NCBI RefSeq assembly: GCF_020736845.1
Contig: NZ_JAFFQR010000079.1
Coordinates: 852 to 64,851 of the forward strand
Reading direction: 5' to 3'
Length of the DNA stretch: 64,000 bases
DNA from: Paenibacillus farraposensis
Lineage (GTDB): Bacteria; Bacillota; Bacilli; Paenibacillales; Paenibacillaceae
The notes under the pieces were generated by a model. That model was not told the origin of the DNA and did no database searches. It saw only the letters and a program-made list of their open reading frames with translations. Made by a program: the position numbers and the translations under genes. This document shows, piece by piece, positions 34,671 to 43,141 of this stretch. The stretch's first letter is position 1. Every line of letters starts with the position of its first letter.

Positions 34671-34904
34671 TTGAAAGCCTGTACTTGTTGCCAGGACTGC
34701 GATGAGTATAGGCTTTTTTGTGCTGCCCATGTGCTGAATTCCCTGCGGCTTGTCTACAATTCCATGAAAGAGCAGGCGGATATAAAAATGGAAAAACAAG
34801 CATATAAAGTAGGGTTGAATTGGCAACGGCATGATCGGCTGAGCAAAAAAGGAGCGCTGATCGAAATGGCCATACCTTGCAGTAATATATTCGTCCCTAC
34901 CTAA
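34671..34904 (+). CDS. Small cysteine-rich protein
   Basis: A 77-codon frame from TTG 34671 with a strong AGGAGG 4 nt upstream. The N-terminus is KACTCCQDCDEYRLFCAAHV, with five Cys and one His in 20 residues, a possible zinc or metal knuckle. A basic, helical remainder follows (MKEQADIKMEKQAYKVGLNW). It is not a family I recognise. An antisense frame of 66 codons covers the same bases but lacks a ribosome site. Plausible but unproven. Confidence 0.45.
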   Translation: MKACTCCQDCDEYRLFCAAHVLNSLRLVYNSMKEQADIKMEKQAYKVGLNWQRHDRLSKKGALIEMAIPCSNIFVPT

Positions 34905-34978
34905 ACTATATATGATTTAGCACAATTTGTATATTTCCAATGTGAAATAAGGTTCATGATGCTCCTGTAGCGTATGCC

Positions 34979-35752
34979 CTAAAGGCTAAAGCGGTGAACA
35001 AATTGCTTGATCAGTTCGTTTAATGCCTCCGCCGCCTTCGTAGGAAGGCGATGATCCATCTTTGGAATGAAAACAAGTTCGTTCACCGGCAATTGCTGGT
35101 GTAATATTTTGGCATACGGGTAAAAGAGCTTATCTTTTTCCCCATAAACGAGCAGGACGGGAAGATGGATTTCTCCGAGCCGCGAGGTACAGTTGTACTT
35201 TAAGCTGTATTGGTAATATTGTTCGACATTTTTGAAATTGCCCTGTCTTGCATCGTTAAATAATTTATAAAACAAAGACGGCTGTTTCGTTTGCGACCAG
35301 GCATTAGACAGCGCAATTGTACCGACCGCTCTGATTTTGGAGAGAGCAATACCCAAAGAAATTTTGTTTCTTAGCCGCCGTTCATTTACTTCCGACATTC
35401 CACTGATAACGATACCTCCCCATGCCCGCTCTGGATAGGTCAGGAGAAATTCAAGCACGATCGAGCCTCCAGTGGAATATCCACATAAAAATACTTTATC
35501 AATGCCCATCTGGTCCATCAGCTGTTTGATATCCTGGGCAATTAGAGGATACGTAACAGCCTGCTGTGAAGGCTGGCTCTTACCGTGTCCTCTGATGTCA
35601 AAAGCAATAGTGCGAAAATGAGACGAAAGCCCTTGGATTTGGTATATGAAATTTAAGCTTGTGAGCACCGGAGGATGAATGAAGAGGAGAGCGATTCCTT
35701 TTCCGGAATCAATATAATGCATTGAGTATCCGTTTATGTTTTTAGTCGTCAT
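34979..35752 (-). CDS. Alpha/beta fold hydrolase
   Basis: A 257-aa cytoplasmic hydrolase: GIALLFIHPPVLTSLNFIYQ, AFDIRGHGKSQPSQ, nucleophile elbow LCGYSTGGSIVLEFLL, acid in VYGEKDKLFYPY and His in KMDHRLPTKA, so the triad is intact. The substrate is unknown. AAGGAAGGAGAG lies 7 nt before the ATG. It overlaps by 11 nt the remnant methyltransferase gene upstream on the same strand. Confidence 0.87.
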   Translation of the reverse strand: MTTKNINGYSMHYIDSGKGIALLFIHPPVLTSLNFIYQIQGLSSHFRTIAFDIRGHGKSQPSQQAVTYPLIAQDIKQLMDQMGIDKVFLCGYSTGGSIVLEFLLTYPERAWGGIVISGMSEVNERRLRNKISLGIALSKIRAVGTIALSNAWSQTKQPSLFYKLFNDARQGNFKNVEQYYQYSLKYNCTSRLGEIHLPVLLVYGEKDKLFYPYAKILHQQLPVNELVFIPKMDHRLPTKAAEALNELIKQFVHRFSL

Positions 35753-36011
35753 CGTTGTACTCTCCTTCCTTTAGTGCTTTTGGTTTTATTATAAAAAAAT
35801 TACGAATATATTCCCCGTTGTCATACCATTTCATAAACCTGTTACATAACGGATTTTTCTTGTATGAACAGGGCTCCATAACGATGAAGGTTCTGGAGCA
35901 ATTTGCGCCAGTACCGCAGGCAAAATCCAGTACAGTTTGGCCCTCAAAAGTAAAATGGGATTGTACATGATCATGGATATATTTTTTTAGTGAACCATTT
36001 CGGACGGACAA
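35742..36011 (-). pseudogene. SAM-dependent methyltransferase with internal deletion
   Basis: An open frame of 89 codons. The first half, YIHDHVQSHFTFEGQTVLDF plus ACGTGANCS, is motif I of class I methyltransferases. It then jumps to VMEPCSYKKNPLCNRFMKWY and DNGEYIRNFFIIKP, which look like the end of such an enzyme. About 100 residues of the catalytic core are missing, in frame. No good start codon or ribosome site is present. Likely a deletion derivative that still reads through to the hydrolase gene. Confidence 0.6.
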
Positions 36012-36211
36012 ACCAATGATACAGTCTGGGTGAGAACGGAATGTTAATGAGAATTCAACCTCTTTCTAATTAGTCGAATCACAAACATAATTTTGACCTA
36101 TAAGATCAAAAACATTCATGAAATCATAATTTGATTTGGAATAACTTTTGTAATGTAAGCAAAAATATTAGAAATGAAGTAAACTGTATGATTTCAAAGA
36201 TGGGGGCCGAC

Positions 36212-37804
36212 ATGGAAATAAAGAACAAAATGAGCATTTTACTTGTGTTGAGTTTAAGCTTATTGGTCATCGGTTGCAGGGCGGACTCCAGCAAACAATT
36301 GCATCAACAAAGTGTTCAATCCCAAACTTCAGTGAATCGTAAGGCTAAACCTGTCATCGTGATCCTGATTGATTCTTTAATGAACGAGCCATTGCTAAAG
36401 GCAATTCAACAGGGCCGTGCACCCGCTATGCAATATCTGATTCAAAAAGGGCAATACTTCCCGCAGGTTGTTAGCTCATTCCCCACGATGTCCGTGACCA
36501 TTGACAGCACATTATTAACGGGGACGTATGCAAACGAGCATCATGTGCCCGGACTTGTGTGGTACAGCGATCAAAGGAAACGCATGGTTTTCTACGGAAA
36601 TGGCGTCAAAGAAGCCTTCAAGATCGATCAAATGCAAGTATTTATGGATGTAATCCACCAGTTAAATCAAGTTCATTTGAGTAAAAAAACGAAAACTATT
36701 CATGAAGAGCTGGCCAACAAAGGAAAGGAATCTGCGTCAATTAACGCTATTGTTTATAGAGGAAGAACAGAGCATGTTTTAAAAGTGCCTCGCTTCCTAT
36801 CGAGCAGCAGCCGAGTGCCTGAACAATTAAAAATAAAAGGACCCCGATGGTTTTCATATGCAACTTTTACACAACTGGATCCGAAGAATAACTGGAATAC
36901 TTCTCCGTGGAAAAAATTCGGGATGAACAACGAGTTTTCGGCACAAGATATCGCTTTTTTAATTCGTCAAAAAAAGCTTCCCAGCGTAACCATTGCATAT
37001 TTTCCAGAGAATGACAGTAAGGTGCATAAAAAAGGCCCAACTGAGCTAGAGGGAATTGAAAAAGCGGATCAAGCGCTGCAAACGGTGCTTAACAAATATG
37101 GTTCGTGGGAGCAGGCTGTGAAAAATGCGATATGGATCGTCATGGGCGACAGTGGACAAAGTGTGGTTTATGATGATCGACAGGCAGCAACTGTTGATAT
37201 AAAGCGGCTGTTGAGCCGTTACCGTTTAGCAAAGTTAAATCAACCCATAAGAAAAGAAGACCAAATGGTCATTTCCGCGAATGAACGAATGGCCTATGTC
37301 TATGCGATTAATGATAACGTCAATTTATCCGATGTAGTAAAGGATCTACAAAAAGAGGAAAGACTCGATATCATCGCAATAAAAGACGATAAACATAATA
37401 TACGTATTGCCAAGGGGAAAGAAGGCGTCGCCAGCTTTTCTTATCGTCCCGGTGGAAATTTCACAGATGAATATGGGCAATCATGGACATTATCGGGCGA
37501 AGCAAGCCTTGCCGATATAAAAATAAATAACAATCGGATTAAGTATGGAATATACCCCGATGTTCTAGCGAGGTTATACGGGGCGATGAATTCTCATGAA
37601 GGCAAATATGTTGTTGTGACGGTCAAACCCGGATATGAGCTCGTTGGTGAAAGTTCCCCTACTCACATCGGAGGGGGAGCCCATGGATCACTGCACGAAA
37701 AAGATTCCCTTGTCCCGTTAATTATTTCCGGAACGAATACACGGCCCAAAACTCTGCGAATTGTGGATATAAAAGATTGGATTCTGCAACTGGTGAATGA
37801 ATAA
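36212..37804 (+). CDS. Lipoprotein of the alkaline phosphatase/phosphodiesterase superfamily
   Basis: About 530 aa. An N-terminal lipobox (LSLSLLVIGC, Cys at about residue 22) marks a membrane-anchored lipoprotein. The type I phosphodiesterase/nucleotide pyrophosphatase fold follows: VIVILIDSLMNEPLLKA (first metal Asp), SSFPTMSVTIDSTLLTGTYA (catalytic Thr region), AYFPENDSKVHKKGP, WIVMGDSGQS and THIGGGAHGSLHEKDSLVPL (late His ligands). It probably hydrolyses phosphate mono- or diesters outside the cell. ATG 36212 has GGGGG 5 nt upstream. A terminator follows. Confidence 0.86.
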   Translation: MEIKNKMSILLVLSLSLLVIGCRADSSKQLHQQSVQSQTSVNRKAKPVIVILIDSLMNEPLLKAIQQGRAPAMQYLIQKGQYFPQVVSSFPTMSVTIDSTLLTGTYANEHHVPGLVWYSDQRKRMVFYGNGVKEAFKIDQMQVFMDVIHQLNQVHLSKKTKTIHEELANKGKESASINAIVYRGRTEHVLKVPRFLSSSSRVPEQLKIKGPRWFSYATFTQLDPKNNWNTSPWKKFGMNNEFSAQDIAFLIRQKKLPSVTIAYFPENDSKVHKKGPTELEGIEKADQALQTVLNKYGSWEQAVKNAIWIVMGDSGQSVVYDDRQAATVDIKRLLSRYRLAKLNQPIRKEDQMVISANERMAYVYAINDNVNLSDVVKDLQKEERLDIIAIKDDKHNIRIAKGKEGVASFSYRPGGNFTDEYGQSWTLSGEASLADIKINNNRIKYGIYPDVLARLYGAMNSHEGKYVVVTVKPGYELVGESSPTHIGGGAHGSLHEKDSLVPLIISGTNTRPKTLRIVDIKDWILQLVNE

Positions 37805-37875
37805 GGCGGTATCTTTTTTTGAGGGAAGTTTTGTGGTATACAAGTTTTTTCGTTACATTCTCAAGCTAGTAAAAA

Positions 37876-37917
37876 AAGGCTAAGGGGCATTGAACGACCC
37901 TTAACCTTTTTATTTTA
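37876..37917 (+). terminator. Terminator after the phosphatase gene
   Basis: Hairpin with arms AGGCTAAGGG / CCCTTAACCT and a T-rich tail (TTTTTATTTT). Confidence 0.8.
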
Positions 37918-38104
37918 CAGATTAATTTATCGACTCAAAAGTTAATTTCAATCCAGATTTTGTCAAATGTTATGCAGACACTTTGCCGATGAGGGTTGTT
38001 CGTGCATAATTCAAGCTATTCACTACATTGATATTTACAGTGAAGTACTTGATAATAAGTGGATATCGCACGAGACAAAGATACCCAAAAGTGAGGGACC
38101 TGAA

Positions 38105-39280
38105 ATGGCGACAAAATTATATTACACCGCTCCGAATCTTACGGAGTGGGACACACATATTACCCACAGTATGGAAAAAGAGGGGAGATATTTTATCACG
38201 CTGGAGGCAACGGCTTTTTATCCGCATGGAGGAGGACAGCCGTGCGATACAGGAACCATTCAGGGTATCCGGGTAGTGGATGTTTTTCTGGAAGAGGGGG
38301 ACATTTGGCACGAGGTAGAGCGTTTGCCGGAGGATGTGAAGGTGGTCTGCCAACTGGATTGGGAGCGCAGATTTGACCATATGCAGCAGCATAGCGGGCA
38401 GCATCTGCTGTCAGCGGTTTGTCTGGAGCTGTTGGGCGCGCGTACAGAAAGCTTTCATTTGGGACAAGAGTACGCCACGATTGATGTAAACTGTTCGGGT
38501 ATAACCCCTGAGCAGCTATCGGCAATCGAGCAGGAAGTAAATCGGCAAATCTACAGCAACCGCAACATAAAAAGCTATTTTGTAACCCATGAGCAATTGC
38601 AGGATATCCCGCTTGTGAAAACGCCCAAGGTGACGGAGAATATTCGCATTGTTGAGATTGAAGGCATTGAATATAATGCCTGCGGTGGCACACATGTGGA
38701 TCAGACCGGGGAAATTGGGATTATCAAATGCCTGAAATGGGAGAAGCAGAAGGGAATGGCAAGAATCCATTTCAAATGCGGCGCTCGTGCACTTCAGGAC
38801 TTTAACGAGAGTGTTCGGATTCTAGACGTGTTATCTGCGAGGTTCAATACCGGACGCAAAGACATTTTGACCCGATTTGAAAAATGGGAGCAGGAGCACA
38901 GGCAGCTCAAGGCACAAGTGGAGCTCCTACAAGAGGAAAATGCTTCGTATCAGATAAAAGAGTTGCTGTCAGCTGTTCAGGGGCACGTTCTTGCTCATGT
39001 ATTCGAACAAAAATCCTTTCAGGAGATGCAGCAATTGGCTACCAAGCTGACCGCTGAACATGATTTGCTTGTTTTATTAGCGACGACAGCAGACAACAAA
39101 ATCATTCTGACACATAACGGCACACAGGCGGTCGCCTGCGGGGCATTTTTTAAGGAGAATCTGGGCGCATTCCAAGGGAAGGGGGGCGGCAGCAACCAAT
39201 CAGCTCAGGCCGCATTCCCGTCCCGCGAGGATCTTCTGAGTTTTTTTGAAACAGCCCGGCGGCAATTTGTTCAGGGCTAA
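38105..39280 (+). CDS. Alanyl-tRNA editing protein AlaX (long type, with DHHA1 domain)
   Basis: About 391 aa. It removes Ser or Gly wrongly attached to tRNA-Ala. The editing core carries the zinc motifs HSGQHLL (HxxxH) and ACGGTHVDQTGEIG (CxxxH). FYPHGGGQPCDTG near the N-terminus is the family's beta-barrel signature. A coiled coil (about residues 260-300) leads to a C-terminal DHHA1 domain ending GKGGGSNQSAQAAF. ATG 38105 has GAGGG about 8 nt upstream; the 46 upstream in-frame codons have no ribosome site and no family match. Confidence 0.92.
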   Translation: MATKLYYTAPNLTEWDTHITHSMEKEGRYFITLEATAFYPHGGGQPCDTGTIQGIRVVDVFLEEGDIWHEVERLPEDVKVVCQLDWERRFDHMQQHSGQHLLSAVCLELLGARTESFHLGQEYATIDVNCSGITPEQLSAIEQEVNRQIYSNRNIKSYFVTHEQLQDIPLVKTPKVTENIRIVEIEGIEYNACGGTHVDQTGEIGIIKCLKWEKQKGMARIHFKCGARALQDFNESVRILDVLSARFNTGRKDILTRFEKWEQEHRQLKAQVELLQEENASYQIKELLSAVQGHVLAHVFEQKSFQEMQQLATKLTAEHDLLVLLATTADNKIILTHNGTQAVACGAFFKENLGAFQGKGGGSNQSAQAAFPSREDLLSFFETARRQFVQG

Positions 39281-39292
39281 TATAATACAGGC

Positions 39293-39994
39293 TTAGTGAC
39301 GCAGGGGCAGCTTCCACTTTTCTTTTTCCGTAAATAAAATAAAAGAAAAAATGAGTGCAACAACAGCACCCCAAATGGCTATATCCCCAATAGCCAAAGT
39401 CAGAAATCCCCCCAGCAAAGCACCGACCAAAAAGGCTGTCAGGATGACACCGTAACGCATCGCTCGAATGGCGGCGTTCGTATCCTTGGTCGTAATGGCA
39501 ATATACAAAGCCTCAGAAGCTGATCTAAGGTTGCCGGTGCTGACGGTTGAGGTATATGGCACATCAATGAGCTTGCGGAAGGAAGTCATTTGGACAGAAG
39601 CGACGAATGAGACGATCACCACCACCACGGTATTGGGAACCCCCTGCGGAATGAGTCCCACGATGAAGAAAATTGCAATTTCCAGTAAAAGAATAGCGCG
39701 AGTCCAGTCTGGAGTTAAGAGATGGGTCGATTTTCGTTTAATCCCTTCAGCGACAAAAACACCCAGCGAAAAGGCGATCAGGGGCGGGATATGGACTAAC
39801 GCCTGAACCCAGTTTCCCTGAATGATTTTGATAGCCAGCAGTACGATATTGCCTGTCTGAGCGTTGGCGAATACGCCGTCTCTTCCGACAAAGGTATATG
39901 TGTCCAAAAAGCCCCCTACTAATGAAAGTAAGGCGCCCAGTCGTAAGGATTCGGACGTTACCTGATGTAAATGGATTTTGCCCTTCATAATCAC
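39293..39994 (-). CDS. DUF1275 (YoaK-type) membrane protein
   Basis: A 233-aa protein with about six membrane helices. The family signature SLVGGFLDTYTFVGRDGVFA plus NAQTGNIVLLAI is near the N-terminus, and TGNLRSASEAL in the middle mirrors it. The function of the family is unknown; a transport role is assumed. The start is GTG 39994 with GGAGG 8 nt upstream. It converges on alaX with only a 12-bp gap. Confidence 0.9.
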   Translation of the reverse strand: MIMKGKIHLHQVTSESLRLGALLSLVGGFLDTYTFVGRDGVFANAQTGNIVLLAIKIIQGNWVQALVHIPPLIAFSLGVFVAEGIKRKSTHLLTPDWTRAILLLEIAIFFIVGLIPQGVPNTVVVVIVSFVASVQMTSFRKLIDVPYTSTVSTGNLRSASEALYIAITTKDTNAAIRAMRYGVILTAFLVGALLGGFLTLAIGDIAIWGAVVALIFSFILFTEKEKWKLPLRH

Positions 39995-40098
39995 GGCCGA
40001 AGCCTCCTGTGCTAAAACGTCGATTCCTCTAACTTAGCACGACAATCCGGATACGACAATTCATTTGGACACTTCGGCACGAAATCGGCACAAAGAAA

Positions 40099-40138
40099 CC
40101 GCTTCACTCTAGCGAGAACATGAAGCGGTTTTTTTGCT
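40099..40138. terminator. Bidirectional terminator
   Basis: Arms AACCGCTTCA / TGAAGCGGTT with TTTTTTT on the plus side and a T-rich flank on the minus side. It lies at the 3' end of the minus-strand DJ-1 gene. Confidence 0.8.
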
Positions 40139-40172
40139 TGCTTAGGGACAACTGCCGGGAGCTTCGGATGAT

Positions 40173-40691
40173 TTATTGCAGCGCTTGAACGAGAGCTTCG
40201 CCAAACGCCTGAGCACCATCTGGACCGTCGGCCGTAATAATGTCGCTATGCGCAACGACATGCTGAGCCACATATTCGGCTTGATGCGATTGGAGCTGAT
40301 CTTTCTGTACGTCCACTGGATAGCATGCAGCCGTTCTGCCGGAGAGCAGCCCGGTTTGGGCCACGGCTACGGAACCCGCGCAGATACCGGACAATAAGAT
40401 TTTTTGCTTATGAGTTTGTTTTAGCAGTGCCTGGAGATCTGGGTTATTCCACAGATAGTCATTCGTTCCTGATCCACCGATCACAGCTACTACATCATAT
40501 TCCGCAGGGATTGCGTCTGAGAAAATAAGTTCAGCCGTCGCTTTACCGTTATAGTCACCGATGATCTCGCCTGTTTTTGTACTCGCCAGTGTCACCGTAA
40601 AGCCTGCTTGCTCCAGCACCCCTTTGGGTTTAAACAATTCATCCTCATTAAAGCGCTCCGGGGGTATAATAAAAAGAGCTTTTTTACTCAT
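40173..40691 (-). CDS. DJ-1/PfpI family protein
   Basis: A 172-aa DJ-1/ThiJ-type protein: PKGVLEQAGFTVTLASTKTG, VAVIGGSGTNDYLWNNPDLQ and the nucleophile elbow LLSGICAGSVAVAQTGLL with the reactive Cys. The family includes glyoxalase III/deglycase enzymes and protease-like stress proteins; which one applies cannot be read here. AAGGAGGA precedes the ATG. It is divergent from an HxlR regulator 148 bp away, as is common for stress-response pairs. Confidence 0.9.
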   Translation of the reverse strand: MSKKALFIIPPERFNEDELFKPKGVLEQAGFTVTLASTKTGEIIGDYNGKATAELIFSDAIPAEYDVVAVIGGSGTNDYLWNNPDLQALLKQTHKQKILLSGICAGSVAVAQTGLLSGRTAACYPVDVQKDQLQSHQAEYVAQHVVAHSDIITADGPDGAQAFGEALVQALQ

Positions 40692-40839
40692 ACTTTATTC
40701 CTCCTTGAATGTAAAATGATACTATTATTGTAGGATGGTTTTGTCAGGCTGTGAAGAATGCACTTTCAAGTACGGAGGTTACCTGCAGGTTACTATTGGG
40801 CTGCAGGAACATGATGAATTAGAAGGAGTTAATCGATAT

Positions 40840-41229
40840 ATGTCTGATACGCTGAGAGAAGAAATACGGGAGAAGATCGTCAACGGGGACTATAATTGCG
40901 AAAAGGAATTGACGCTGTCGGTGTTAAGCGGGAAGTGGAAGGTTGTTATTTTGTGGCATTTGGGTGTGGAAGGGCCGCACCGTTTTAGCGACCTGCAGAG
41001 GCTGTTTCCGAAGCTGTTTCATAAAGTGCTGACCAACCAGCTGCGCGAGCTGATGGAGGACGGTATTGTACACCGAGAGGTATACCCAGAGGTGCCGCCA
41101 AAAGTGGAGTATTCGATGACCAAATTGGGGATGACGATTTTACCGATTGTAGAGATGATGTATGACTGGGGGAAAAACGGGTGCAAGCCATCCGTGAGGA
41201 AATGGAACGCAGCAGCGATGTATAAGTAG
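40840..41229 (+). CDS. HxlR family transcriptional regulator
   Basis: A 129-aa winged-helix protein: [20 protein letters not shown], then [40 protein letters not shown] and [11 protein letters not shown], the standard HxlR profile. The Cys before the first helix is the redox-sensing position in some relatives (HypR, YodB). ATG 40840 has AGAAGGAG 9 nt upstream; the longer frame from 40735 has no ribosome site. Divergent from DJ-1, which it may regulate. Confidence 0.9.
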   Translation: MSDTLREEIREKIVNGDYNCEKELTLSVLSGKWKVVILWHLGVEGPHRFSDLQRLFPKLFHKVLTNQLRELMEDGIVHREVYPEVPPKVEYSMTKLGMTILPIVEMMYDWGKNGCKPSVRKWNAAAMYK

Positions 41230-41257
41230 AACACTTCACTTATCACGTTCCATAAAG

Positions 41258-41312
41258 AAATAGAACGCCTTGTGTGATGAGTACGAATTGTACCCGGACA
41301 ATGGCGTTCTTT
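41258..41312. terminator. Terminator between the two HxlR genes
   Basis: Arms AGAACGCCTTGT / CAATGGCGTTCT enclosing a long loop. It separates the converging HxlR genes. Confidence 0.6.
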
Positions 41313-41338
41313 GGCATGTTAGCAGTTCGTGTTATTTA

Positions 41339-41659
41339 TCATGGCATAACTTCAATCCAGCGAGTAGCCCAAGTACCGATATAGTCAAACAATGGAGCTA
41401 AATCGCGTCCTTTATCCGTAAGGGAGTATTCGATCCGAACCGGCTTTTCAGGATAAACCATACGCTGTATGATTCCTTCTTCTTCAAGCTCCTTCAAGCG
41501 ATCGGAAAGGACCTTCCCGCTTAAATTGGGGATTGAATTCTCGATAGCGGCGAAACGCTGTGGACCGTTAGTTAGTTGAAATACGATCAACACCGTCCAG
41601 CGCTTGCTCAGTAGCTCCATCGCTTTTTCAAACCGTGGGCACATTTGCGGAATGTTCAT
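41339..41659 (-). CDS. HxlR family transcriptional regulator
   Basis: A 106-aa protein: CPRFEKAMELLSKRWTVLIV, QRFAAIENSIPNLSGKVLSD, RLKELEEEGIIQRMVYPEKP and VRIEYSLTDKG. It keeps the N-terminal Cys7. GAGGTGAT precedes the ATG. It is divergent from the FAD monooxygenase, and the gap contains matching palindromes (41700-41719, 41766-41780), so it probably regulates itself and that gene. Confidence 0.91.
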   Translation of the reverse strand: MNIPQMCPRFEKAMELLSKRWTVLIVFQLTNGPQRFAAIENSIPNLSGKVLSDRLKELEEEGIIQRMVYPEKPVRIEYSLTDKGRDLAPLFDYIGTWATRWIEVMP

Positions 41660-41699
41660 ATGATCACCTCATGCTCCTATTATTAACGATTCACTGTTA

Positions 41700-41719
41700 A
41701 AAGTAAATGATTTTACTTT
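41700..41719. promoter_or_regulatory. Palindromic operator upstream of the HxlR gene
   Basis: Perfect 8-bp arms AAAGTAAA / TTTACTTT with a 4-bp centre, 41 bp upstream of the minus-strand HxlR start codon. It shares the AAGTAA/TTACTT element with the site at 41766-41780. Confidence 0.55.
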
Positions 41720-41734
41720 GTATAAATTTATTAC

Positions 41735-41780
41735 TTGACGAAACTGAATGATATAAATATACTTTGTTACATAAAGTAAC
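41735..41780 (+). promoter_or_regulatory. Promoter of the FAD monooxygenase gene with operator at the start site
   Basis: TTGACG (41735-41740), 17-bp spacer, TATACT (41758-41763). Directly after the -10 box lies the palindrome GTTACATAAAGTAAC (41766-41780), which would cover the transcription start. A weaker related site, GTAACGAAATGTAAT, follows near 41827. This layout fits repression by the adjacent HxlR protein. Confidence 0.65.
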
Positions 41781-41901
41781 TTGTTGAATACGTACATTTA
41801 TATATGGTATTTAAAAATTGAACTTTGTAACGAAATGTAATTTAATTGATACGTACGGGCTTAATCGTTGAAGTCATGGTTTGGGTGTAGGGGGAAGTCA
41901 G

Positions 41902-43017
41902 ATGAAGCTGGGATGTGAAGTGTGCGTAGTTGGCGGAGGACCGGCAGGGACTTTGTTGTCCTATTTGCTGGCGGAGCATGGTGTTTCTACAATATTGGTT
42001 GAGCGGCAGAGTGTGGCGGGAAAGGCTTTTCGCGGTGAAATTTTAAACGATGAGGGCCAGCAGGTGATTGGGAAGCATAGGCTGCTCGACAACATTCATG
42101 AGGGTTACATTCTTGCCTCAACGAGAATTGAATATTGGGAGCATCAGCAGCAGCTGAAAACGGTCAAGTCGGGCTCCGCATACGGTAACGTGGGGATTCA
42201 CATTCCACAGCCCCGTTTTTTAGAGGCTCTGCTAAAACAGGCTTCAACGTGTGAATCCTTTCATTACCTGGGTGGCACGACAGTGACTGCGTTGCAGGGT
42301 GACAGGGAGCAGGGCTACACGGGCCTGACTGTGCGTGACAAGAGTGGCCATGAGATTACGATTCACTGCTCTGTTATTGTCGGAGCAGATGGTCGCTATT
42401 CTACGGTGCGGAAGTTGGCACAGATGCCTGTGACGAACATCCGGCACGGCTATGATCTGCTATGGGCGAAAATCACCGCACCTGTCGGATGGGAGCCTGT
42501 GACACGCCTGGCGCTGGTCAATGGACGACAACTGTCTTTATTTTCGCAGGCTGAAGACTATATCCAGATTGGCTGGAATGTGGAGGAAGGCAGCTTTTCA
42601 AGCCTGTTCAAGCAATCTTTTGAACCGTTCATACAGCTGTTAACAGAAGCGTTCCCGGATTTGGAGCATAGCGTGCATGATCACATTCGTTCATGGAAGG
42701 ATTTCGTGCCGCTGGACATTTTCAGCAGCCGCAGTGACACGTGGACACAGGGCGGACTGGTCCTTATCGGCGATGCGGCGCATACCATGACACCTACCGG
42801 AGCTTTTGGCCTGAACGCAGCCTTGAAGGATGCCGATGTGCTGGCGAGTGTGCTTCTTCGTTTACGTCAGGAGGGAGGATACACCGCAGCAGGCTTGAAG
42901 GCGTTCGAAGACGGGCGGCGACAGGCTGTGACCGAGCTTCAGGAACGGCAACTGACGATGGAATCCGCGTTTCATGAACATTTTTCACAAGATGAGGATT
43001 TGGCAAAAATCCAATAA
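41902..43017 (+). CDS. FAD-dependent monooxygenase (UbiH/PHBH type)
   Basis: About 371 aa. It shows the three flavin fingerprints of the family: the N-terminal EVCVVGGGPAGTLLSYLLAE dinucleotide loop, the DG motif SVIVGADGRYSTVRKLA and the GD motif GGLVLIGDAAHTMTPTGAFG. Such enzymes hydroxylate aromatic or quinone substrates with NAD(P)H and oxygen. ATG 41902 has GGGGGAAG 7 nt upstream. It is controlled by a promoter with HxlR-type palindromes and lies 124 bp before a ribA-ribD pair on the same strand, which may help supply flavin or point to a shared pathway. Confidence 0.88.
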   Translation: MKLGCEVCVVGGGPAGTLLSYLLAEHGVSTILVERQSVAGKAFRGEILNDEGQQVIGKHRLLDNIHEGYILASTRIEYWEHQQQLKTVKSGSAYGNVGIHIPQPRFLEALLKQASTCESFHYLGGTTVTALQGDREQGYTGLTVRDKSGHEITIHCSVIVGADGRYSTVRKLAQMPVTNIRHGYDLLWAKITAPVGWEPVTRLALVNGRQLSLFSQAEDYIQIGWNVEEGSFSSLFKQSFEPFIQLLTEAFPDLEHSVHDHIRSWKDFVPLDIFSSRSDTWTQGGLVLIGDAAHTMTPTGAFGLNAALKDADVLASVLLRLRQEGGYTAAGLKAFEDGRRQAVTELQERQLTMESAFHEHFSQDEDLAKIQ

Positions 43018-43141
43018 GCGACTTTCAATAAACAATATATAGATCGAAGAAGTATATACCCCAATCATGTAAAGCAATGATTATTCCTTGAATATAAGAG
43101 TTTCCGGATAGATAGAGTGATATAAAGGATGGTGCAGAGAG

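Noticed and set aside
37967..38104. N-terminal extension of AlaX
   Set aside because: No ribosome site, and the family begins at the ATG at 38105.
41881..41901. Upstream TTG start for the FAD monooxygenase
   Set aside because: It overlaps the ribosome site that serves ATG 41902 and adds residues not seen before the nucleotide-binding strand.
43018..43141. FMN riboswitch before ribA
   Set aside because: The conserved AGGGGCAGGGTGAAATTC-type core is absent from this short, AT-rich gap.
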